DNA from: Capra hircus
Lineage: Eukaryota; Chordata; Mammalia; Artiodactyla; Bovidae
Length of the DNA stretch: 64,000 bases
Reading direction: 5' to 3'
Assembly: GCF_001704415.2 (NCBI RefSeq)
Contig: NC_030819.1
Span: 34,218,575-34,282,574, forward strand
How positions within the stretch are numbered: position 1 is the stretch's first letter; each line of letters opens with the position of its first letter. Made by a program: the position numbers and the translations under genes. The notes below the pieces were generated by a model, which saw nothing but the letters and a program-made list of their open reading frames with translations, was not told where the DNA came from and ran no database searches. Below, piece after piece: positions 56,290-64,000 of the stretch.

Positions 56290-57642
56290 TTTTTTTAAAA
56301 TTTTTATTTTTACTTTATTTTACTTTACAATACTGTATTGGTTTGGCATGCATTGACATGAATCTGCCACGGGTATACATGAGCTCCCAAACATGAACTC
56401 CTCTCCCACCTCCCACCCCACATTATCCCTCTGGATCATCCCCGTGCACCAGCCCCAAGCATCCTGCATCCTGCATTGAACATAGACTGGCGATTCATTT
56501 CATGATAGTATACATGTTTCAGTGCCATTCTCCCAAATCATCCCACCCTCTCCCTCTCCCTCAGAGTCCAAAAGTCCGCTCTACACATCTGTGTCTCTTT
56601 TGCTGTCTTGCATACAGGGTCATCATTGCCATCTTTCTAAATTCCATATATATGTGTTAGTATACTGTATTGGTGTTTTTCTTTCTGGCTTACTTCACTC
56701 TGTATAATCGGCTCCAGTTTCATCCGTCTCATTAGAACTGATTCAAATGTATTCTTTTTAATGGCTGAGTAATACTCCATGTGTATATGTACCACAGCTT
56801 TCTTATCCATTTATCTGCTGATGGACATCTAGGTTGTTTCCATGTCCTGGCTATTATAAACAGTGCTGCAATGAACACTGGGGTACATGTGTCTCTTTCT
56901 ATTCTGGTTTCATCGGTATGTATGCCCAGAAGTGGGATTGCTGGGTCATAAGGCAGTTCTATTTGCAATTTTTTAAGGAATCTCCACACTGTTCTCCACA
57001 GTGGCTGTACTAGTTTGCATTCCCACCAACAGTGTAGGAGGGTTCCCTTTTCTCCACACCCTCTCCAGCATTTATTGCTTGCAGACTTTTGGATCACAGC
57101 TATTCTGACTGATGTGAAGTGGTACCTCATTGTGGTCTTGATTTGCATTTCTCTAATAATGAGTGACGTTGAGCATCTTTTCATGTGTTTGTTAGCCATC
57201 CATATGTCTTCTTTGGCGAAATGTCTATTTAGTTCTTTGGCCCATTTTTTGATTGGGTCATTTATTTTTCTGGAATTGAGCAAGTGGTGCTGGGAAAACT
57301 GGTCAACCACTTGTAAAAGAATGAAACTAGATCACTTTCTAACACCACACACAAAAATAAACTCAAAATGGATTAAAGATCTAAACATAAGACCAGAAAC
57401 TATAAAACTCCTAGAGGAGAACATAGGCAAACACTCTCCGACATAAATCAAAGCAGGATCCTCTATGATCCACCTCCCAGAATACTGGAAATAAAAGCAA
57501 AAATAAACAAATGGGATCTAATTAAAATCTAATTAAAAGCTTCTGCACAACAGAGGAAACTATAAGCAAGGTGAAAAGAGCCTTCTGAATGGGAGAAAAT
57601 AATAGCAAATGAAGCAACTGACAAACAACTAATCTCAAAAAT
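56290..57642 (-). mobile_element. L1 with 5' inversion (twin priming), 15-bp TSD
   Basis: 56290-57281 is a minus-strand L1 3' UTR and ORF2 C-terminal part. 57282-57642 is ORF2 sequence in the opposite (+) sense, and it belongs directly upstream of the first part (SNP-like block KMLENWST at about 57290, ending at ATCTCAAAAATATA). The flanks ATAATTTTATCTTTC (56275-56289) and ATAACTTTATCTTTC (57643-57657) form a TSD with one mismatch. Thus one insertion with an inverted 5' segment. The ORF2 C-terminal frame carries the WWECKLVQPLW landmark (in 57310-56732). Confidence 0.92.
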
Positions 57643-57927
57643 ATAACTTTATCTTTCAACATTTATTATTTAGTATTTATAAGGTATTCAATAGTATTTT
57701 CAATAGAATTTTACTATTTTGATAGTATTTTTCATGACAGATGTTTACACAAGAAATATTATCATGATGAATAATGACTAAACAGGATTTCAGCTAAAAT
57801 GCATATTACAAGATAATAGACAGAATGGTGTTTGAGAACTATGTTGTTGTATTTGAAAGCAAATGTTGTTTGAAAACAACACCATGTCTTGTGTGACAAC
57901 CTCAGCTGGAGAATGTGCCCTTAGATA

Positions 57928-58146
57928 AAGCATGCTTAGTTGCTCAGTTGTGTCCCACTCTTTTGTGACCCCATGGACTGTAACCCACCAGGCTCCTCTG
58001 CCCATGAGATTTTTCAGGGAAGAATGCAGGAGTGGGTTGCTATTTCCTCCTCCAGGAGATCTTCCCAACCCAGGGATTGAACCCAGGTCTCCTGTGTTTC
58101 CTCATGGCAGATGGATTCTTTACCTGCTGAGCTATGGAGAAAGCCC
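57928..58146 (-). mobile_element. Bov-tA SINE
   Basis: Minus-strand copy: TTGCTCAGTTGTGTCCCAC, BovA core, GGATTGAACCCAGGTCTCC, and head GCTGAGCTATGGAGAAAGC. Confidence 0.9.
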
Positions 58147-59133
58147 CATAGATAATAGGTAATCTTAAAACTTGGCTTAGAAAATATGTAGAAATTCTTT
58201 GCCCAAAGATATGTGTAGTTTCAAAAAAGACATAAGGTAACCAGACAAAAGTCTGGAACAAGTAGCAAAGAATTAACTTCTCCCATGGAAAGAACCCAGG
58301 CTGTGTGTTCCATGGGTCAACTTGAGACAGGAAATCTGTAGCTGTCAGGTTCCTCCTCAGAGCTTTAGTTGGGAAGACAGATCACAGAGAAGCCAGAAAA
58401 TAAGATGAGGGAAGGTTCCCCCTGCCTCACTTCTGAAGCTGCAGGATTTCTTAGTATTGTGAGCCTTAAAAATCTCCTTCTTTCAAGTGTTCACTGGAAG
58501 ATTGGGACTGATCAAACCCAGATGCAACCAGAGCCCTTAACCTTCTTCTCCCCACTGTGTCCTACAGACAGAATTCTTGATGCCTTAAGTGTGGGTTGAA
58601 GTGGCTAAATGTGGCATCTGGATGATGAGAAAACTATAGTTTTCTTCCTGGGTGATCAAGATGTGGGAAGAAGCTATTGGAGGCATTCAAAACAAAACTG
58701 AACTCCAACAAAAACCCCAAATCAGGAGGAAAAAATCAGTCAGCCTACTGCCCTTGGGGAACCCTTTGAAAACCCTTTGAGGCCCTGCTATTCTACTTAA
58801 AATCTTGTTTCTACCCTGTCTTGATAGGCTTTTACTCTTTTTTTTTACTCCCTCTTTCATCTCTAGTTTTTGGGCAGGTTTTATATCCCTGAGTTAATGA
58901 TCTCTTATGCTGATGCCTTATTGGCTAACACTGCTTATTGTTTGTGGGTGGAAAGCAGGAGATGCTTTGGGGCTTCCTAAATTAGTGATTGACTCTAGTT
59001 TCAGCCTCTAAAGTGAATTCCAGTCACCAGGTGAATGTGTATAAACGAGAGTGAGGAATTATAATTTGTAAGAACCGGAGATTTGAGTGGGAACAGTTAG
59101 GGAAAAGGGGAGACAGAGAGTTGAAAACTAGGC
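58147..59133. other. No recognised gene or repeat
   Basis: No gene or repeat recognised. The 76-codon frame at 58369-58599 shows no domain. Confidence 0.45.
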
Positions 59134-59342
59134 TTGTTGTTGTTGCTATTTAGTTGCTAAGTCATGTCTGACTCTTTGTGATCTTGTAGCCCACCAGGCT
59201 CTTCTGTCCATGGGATTTCCAAGGCAAGAAATCTGGAATGGGTTGCTATTTCCTTCTCCAAGGGATCTTCCCCACCCAGGGATCAAATCCATGTCTCCTA
59301 CATCGACAGGCAGATTCTGTACTGCTGAGCCACCAAGGAAGT
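59134..59342 (-). mobile_element. Bov-tA SINE
   Basis: Minus-strand copy with tail (TTAGTTGCTAAGTCATGTC), core (a deletion removes the CATGGACT block) and head GCTGAGCCACCAAGG. Imperfect flanks GAAAACTAG and GGAAACTAG may be a TSD. Confidence 0.88.
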
Positions 59343-59712
59343 GGAAACTAGAATAGGTATATGTATATGTATCCCAAAGAACCTCCTGGTGAGGTGGATG
59401 GACTTGAACGGAAGGGATAGTAGTAGGTTGGAATTTGAAAGAGAATCTAAACACCTTGCGATGTTCAAGGAGAGATGACCAATTTTAAGAATGGTTTGGT
59501 CTTCAATGACCAAAGATAGCCATGACAAATAATCTTCTAAGCATAGTTTTCATCTGCAAGTCATCATCTCTCTTGGATTCTAATTTCTCATTTGTATACA
59601 ATTCATGTGTTTTATTCTATGTATTCATTTTGAGAAATGAAATATTTCCTGCCATATCAGTAAACAAGGATGTCACCAGTTATCAGCGATTCCAGTCCCC
59701 CAATATGAGCTG

Positions 59713-60312
59713 GTGAGCCCTAAGCGTACTCAGGAAGGAGAATATCTGCTATCTAACAGCCATCAGGGTTCAACCACTCCCTGTGAAAAACACAGGATAC
59801 TGACCCAGGGCAGCTGCGATACAGAGGAAAGGAATGATTTCAGGGAGTCCAGACTCTTGCATCTTCCCATACATAGAAAAGTGCTTAATTCCTTAACTTG
59901 GGATATCAGGACTTCCCTGGTGACTCAAACAGTAAACAATCTGCCTGCAATGCGGAGACCTGGGTTCAATCCCTGGGTCGAGATGATCCTCTGGAGAAGG
60001 GAATGGCAGCCCACTCCAGTATTCTTGCCTGGAGAAGTCCGTGGACAGAGGAGCTGGGGAGGCTACAGTCCATGGGGTCACAAGCCCCATGAATTGGGAT
60101 ATCTGGTTTTCTTTAATTAACAATAACTTTGGAAGTTCAGACTACCTGCCCTTTGTTGCAAAACTTCTATATAAGCTGGCTTCTCCTGTCTCCTCCTCCA
60201 AGAAGTTCTCTCAGGGTTTCTTGAGATGGTGCCTCCCAGGTTTGAAGTTCTAAAAACCCAAATAAAACATTACTCTCAACTTTGAGGTTGTGACTGTTTT
60301 ATTTTAAGTCGC
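59713..60312 (+). mobile_element. ERV LTR split by a SINE
   Basis: Starts TGAGCCCTAAGC. A TATA box TATATAAG lies at 60168-60175 and a polyadenylation signal AATAAA at 60261-60266. The core CATCTTCCCATACATAGAA (near 59860) resembles the LTR at 16.7-17.1 kb. A Bov-tA insertion at 59908-60093 separates the two halves. No internal retroviral sequence recognised next to it. Confidence 0.65.
59908..60093 (+). mobile_element. Bov-tA SINE with 10-bp TSD inside LTR
   Basis: Head ACTTCCCTGGTGACTCAAAC, B box GGTTCAATCCC, BovA core and CATGGGGTCACAAG. The direct repeat TTGGGATATC at 59898-59907 and 60094-60103 fixes the site. The usual GACTGAG tail is missing. Confidence 0.9.
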
Positions 60313-61183
60313 CAATTTTTAAGAGCAACTTAAAAGCTTCCATCACATGATCATGCATAGCACTGACCACCTTGTAATATACTTAAGTAGATTGTCTCTC
60401 TCCTGTGCCATTCTTTAGGTGTAGTTCTAGGCAATGGGCTGTGTCCCACTCATCTGTGATGTTCCATTGCCTGCAGTACACAGGGCACTGAAATATTTGT
60501 TGAAATAAAGTGTTGTATTGGTGTGATTGTATTGTTGAAGCTGAGCTATAACCACTGAAGGGAAAAGTAAGACCTTGGGTAAAGGTAGGTAAGAAGAGAC
60601 TATTGTGTGATATCTCACACCCCTTTTCCAAAATATGACATGATTTCACTCACCTTCCTTTACAAGCTTTGTGTCTTCTTTTAGACCATATCTGAATGCT
60701 CTTCTTTTATTTAAGGTATGATTGGAAATATAATCATTGAAGATTGAAATGTACTAGGGAGAGCTTGACAAGAGCTATAAAAAAAGGCTCTGAAGTATTT
60801 ATATAACAGTTTATCAGACATGAATGCCATGTGTTTAGAAATCTGTGGTGCCCTGCGGCTGACAAGAAAGTATAGTCAATAACTTAAAATCCCAGGGGAA
60901 AAAAACCAGGTCTACAGGAGGCAGAGAAGCAAAAGCCAAGTCAGAATTAATGGGACTTCCAGGGAGAGTTGACTTTGGTTAAATGTGCTGATCTGATTCT
61001 AATTGGACCATCTCAAGATTTCCTTCATTGATAACAACACACATTATCTCATAGAACAGAAACATTATGCATTTCTCAGTAATTAATGATAAAGTTGATG
61101 GGATCATTACAGTGATTTCTCTAGCTATTGTGACAAGAGCATTGATTTTTTATTGGCTCTGTTTAAGGATATAGTACAGATAC
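60313..61183. other. No recognised gene or repeat
   Basis: No gene recognised. A possible L2-like 3' trace near 60470-60510 (CAGTACACAGGGCACTG) is too short to assign. Confidence 0.4.
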
Positions 61184-61196
61184 TTCCTTCTCTCAG

Positions 61197-61373
61197 CTTC
61201 CCTGGTAGCTCAGTGATGTAGGAAACTTGGGTTCGATTCCTGGATCAGGAAGATCCCCTGGGGAAGGAAATGGCAACCTACTCAAGTAGACTTGCTTGGG
61301 AAATCCCATGGACAGAAGCGCCTCTAGTGGGCTACAGTCCATGGGGTCGCGAAAGCATTGAACCTGATATAGT
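61197..61373 (+). mobile_element. Bov-tA SINE with 13-bp TSD
   Basis: Head CTTCCCTGGTAGCTCAGTG (a deletion shortens it), B box GGTTCGATTCC and BovA core. The exact repeat TTCCTTCTCTCAG at 61184-61196 and 61374-61386 fixes its ends. Confidence 0.95.
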
Positions 61374-61386
61374 TTCCTTCTCTCAG

Positions 61387-62430
61387 AAACATACAATCAT
61401 ATTTAAAAATCCCAACTTAGAGATACATAAAACATGAATACAATAGCTCCCAAGAGTTTTAACAGGGCTGAGTCACTTTCCGCTGTAGACCATTTAATAT
61501 CTTTGGATTTTTCAATAATTTTTTCATTTTTAAAAAATTGATATGTAGTTGACTTAAAATAATATCTTTGGATTTTTGAACCGTATTATTATTCAAAGTT
61601 ATTTCAAAATCCAAACATAATATATATTTGCATTAAAAGTAATTCATTTCAGAGCTTCTTTAAATAGACAATTTCCTTTGTGTATTTAAAGTAACATTTC
61701 TATTGTACAAATTTCCATGCTTATGGAAATTCAGTGTTTGCTTGCTTCTTATTTAAAGGGCTTATATTAGGGAGGTAGAATTATGGAGGAAAGATTACTC
61801 AGTAGCTGTGACATCTTGAGTGTCTTATTTACCTGCTCTGCTCTGATCTAGAAGAGGAAAGAGGGAGATAGGTTATTTCTAAGATAGCTTCCTGTTATCT
61901 CTTGTGTAGGTCTATAATTCTGCTACATACAAGACAAAGTTTCCTAAAAAATAAAAAGTCTCTTTCATGTCATTGTGCAAATAAATTTCTGTGTACTAGA
62001 AGATAACCTAGCCAAAGAGCAGAAGAGGCTTGTTTATCTGATTCTAACACCTTCTCCCCTCTGGTTCCTCTTCCTGTAAGTCATGCCCTGTGGTGTGATG
62101 GGAAGAGAAGAAACCTGTAGAGCTATACCTGAATTCTCCCAGGTTCTTTTGTTCCAACAGAGCAGTTACAAATAGCAATCATCTTTTAGTGCTTCTTTCC
62201 GCCCCACTTCCCAATTCAAATATCTTTGTTTCTCCTTAAAGGAAATCAACCCGCTAACCTTAAGGAACACCCCCCGCCCCCATCACCTCCACCCACCCTG
62301 CCACAACAAACCATTAGGATCAACATATATAACAAAATATTTTCTAATAAACTAATTAAGCAAACAAAAGGGTGAAAAAAGTATGCACTCCTGCAGTACC
62401 CTATATACTTCCTTTATATTCACACTCATT
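61387..62430. other. No gene; one L1 micro-insertion
   Basis: Mostly unrecognised AT-rich sequence, apart from the 48-bp L1 remnant at 61513-61560 listed separately. Confidence 0.45.
61513..61560 (-). mobile_element. 48-bp L1 3'-end micro-insertion, 17-bp TSD
   Basis: The exact direct repeat AATATCTTTGGATTTTT at 61496-61512 and 61561-61577 encloses 48 bp. The inserted bases TTGATATGTAGTTGACTTA match the terminal part of an L1 3' UTR on the minus strand. This is an extreme 5' truncation. Confidence 0.8.
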
Positions 62431-62440
62431 ATACCTGCAT

Positions 62441-62824
62441 TTTGGTGCTTTTGAATTGATGCCTTTGAACTGTGATGTTGGAGAAGACTCCTGAGAGTCC
62501 CTTGGACTACAAGGAGATCAAACCAGTCAATCCTAAAGGAAATCAGCCCTGAATATTCATTAGAAGGACCGATACTGAAGCTGAAGCTCCAATACTTTGG
62601 CCACCTGATGCAAAGAACTGACTCATTTGAAAAGACCCTGATGCTTGGAAAGACTGAAGGCAGGAGGAGAAGGGGACAACAGAGGATGAAATGGTTGGAT
62701 GGCATCACCAGCTTGATGGACATGAATTTGAGCAAGCTCTGGGAGTTGATGACAGACAGGGAAGCCTGCTGTGCTGCAGTCCATAGGGTCACAGAGAGTT
62801 GGACACGACTGAGCTACTGAACTG
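62441..62824 (+). mobile_element. BovB LINE, 3' fragment, 10-bp TSD
   Basis: C-terminal BovB region from TTGATGCCTTTGAACTGTG to the tail GACTGAGCTACTGAACTG. The exact repeat ATACCTGCAT at 62431-62440 and 62825-62834 bounds it. The 70-codon open piece (62608-62820) is a remnant. Confidence 0.94.
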
Positions 62825-62834
62825 ATACCTGCAT

Positions 62835-63578
62835 GGTTTAGCTAGGTTAGGGACTGTATTTGTTATGTAAAATGAATAAAAATATAAACACTTGAAACTT
62901 AGAGGAAAATAGGATAACATTTACATGATGTTTTTGTTTCTCCCCCTGGACTGGAATTCCAAATTAGTACTTTTTATTAACCATTAGGTAACATATTTAC
63001 TTCTCTATGTTTTTCAGAAAAGGAATTTTAACTTTAGTACAATTTTAGTCCAATAGGCAGTCTTCTATAATTCATGCAGTTTATCTAAAACCTAAATGTT
63101 GCTGGAAAAAAGGAGAGAATGAATGAATGACAACATACAACCACTGTTAGCAGTATCAGGAAAGCCAGCCTCCTCTTTACTCACCTGCCAAAGCCATTTT
63201 TCTTTCTCCAGGATTTTGCTTCAAAGGCTTAGCCCCAGGTAGCTGGTTACTTCTTGGTATTTCCAAACGTATTTCACAGATTTCCCTCTAGGGATCCAAC
63301 TTTTTGCTACATTAAGGGACTATCTGACTCTATTTTAGTTTTCATTTTCCATGTCTGTGCTCACATTTCTCCAAATTTGAAGAAGGATTTGGTATTACAA
63401 ATAAGTGAACGAATGAGTTAAGAGACCATAAACACATGGGGAAAATGGCTGTGGAAAGGAATTAGCAGAAATAATTTATCTCAAGAATAAGTAAGGAAAA
63501 TATGCTAAAATAGAAAACATAGATAAAAGACAGAAAGACATCAAAAGGAAATCTAGGAGAGATGCTCTTTACCACTGG
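62835..63578. other. No recognised gene or repeat
   Basis: No gene recognised. A short GAATGAATGAATGA run is at about 63117. Confidence 0.45.
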
Positions 63579-63735
63579 TGCTTCCCAGGTGGTGCTAGGG
63601 GTAAAGAACCCATCAGCCAATGCAGGAAATGTAAGAGAAGTGGGTTCAATCCTTGGGTCAGGAAGATCCAGGTGTGGGCATATATTCTTACCTGGAGAAT
63701 TCGATGGACAGAGGGGCCTGATGGGCTGCAGTATA
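63579..63735 (+). mobile_element. Bov-tA SINE, internally deleted
   Basis: Head GTGCTTCCCAGGTGGTGCTAG and B-box-like GGTTCAATCC. A deletion in the core joins GGAAGATCC to AGGTGTGGGC. Ends at GGGCTGCAGTATA. Confidence 0.85.
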
Positions 63736-63775
63736 TTTTGGATGTTGATAGCAATTGCTGGATCTCTTAAATGCT

Positions 63776-64000
63776 CAGTTCAGTGCAGTTCAGTCACTCA
63801 GTCATGTCTGACTCTTTGTGACCCCATGGACTGCAGCATGCCAGGCCTCCCTGTCCATCACCAACTCCTGGAGTTTACTCAAACTCATGGCCATTGAGTC
63901 TGTGATGCCATCCAACCATCTCATCCTCTGTCATCCCCTTCTCCTCCTGTCTTCAATCTTTCCCAGCATCAGGGTCTTTTCCAATGAGTCAGTTCTTCGC
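63776..64000 (-). mobile_element. BovB LINE, 3' end running off the window
   Basis: Minus-strand BovB tail (TCAGTTCAGTGCAGTTCAG) and the start of the C-terminal region. It continues beyond 64000, so total length is unknown. Confidence 0.92.

Overview
The window is ruminant nuclear DNA, almost certainly from a bovid such as cattle, buffalo, sheep or goat. It is AT-rich and gene-poor, and it is packed with lineage-diagnostic retroelements: BovB (RTE-type) LINEs, tRNA-Glu-derived Bov-tA / Bov-A2 SINEs, older cetartiodactyl CHR-type SINEs, and ruminant L1 with its characteristic 3' UTR. Older mammalian layers are also present (MIR, MLT1 LTRs, old L1/HAL1-like sequence). I find no intact host protein-coding gene, no tRNA or rRNA gene and no CRISPR array. 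The only host-derived coding sequence I recognise is a 5'-truncated retrocopy of the 3' end of MFGE8 (lactadherin) mRNA at about 31.87-32.74 kb.

Layout. 0-10 kb: single-copy-looking DNA with a Bov-A2, several Bov-tA copies and BovB fragments. 10.4-11.5 kb: a 5'-truncated L1 with a 19-bp target-site duplication (TSD). 12.5-18 kb: a BovB fragment, SINEs, an L1 3' UTR piece and an endogenous-retrovirus LTR. 18-24 kb: two large BovB copies in opposite orientation, about 2.1 kb apart. 25-30 kb: old L1 with a SINE, then a third large BovB (+). 31-33 kb: an MLT1 LTR followed by the MFGE8 retrocopy. 33.2-43.6 kb: a near full-length ruminant L1 on the minus strand, with 3' UTR, ORF2, ORF1 and a long, internally repetitive 5' UTR. 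It is interrupted by a SINE and two BovB copies, one of which carries its own 125-bp L1 insertion. 43.6-49.3 kb: a dismembered HAL1-like element split by a CHR SINE, a nearly complete BovB that keeps endonuclease and RT regions, and a BovB tail. 49.4-64 kb: more SINEs and BovB, an MLT1 LTR, an L1 with a twin-priming inversion, an LTR split by a SINE, and a 48-bp L1 micro-insertion.

How the parts relate. The ORF2-type proteins of L1 (EN and RT) mobilise L1 itself and, in trans, processed mRNAs such as the MFGE8 copy. BovB shares its 3' tail with the Bov SINEs and is the presumed source of their retrotransposition machinery. All autonomous copies seen here carry stops, frameshifts or 5' truncations, so nothing in the window looks mobile now. 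The value of the window is stratigraphic: nested insertions and clear TSDs give a relative order of ancient LINE/HAL1 and MLT1, then CHR SINE, then ruminant L1, then BovB and Bov-tA, then the youngest micro-insertions. Family names come from recognition of consensus features by eye. No database search was run, and boundaries without a TSD are good to roughly 10-30 bases.
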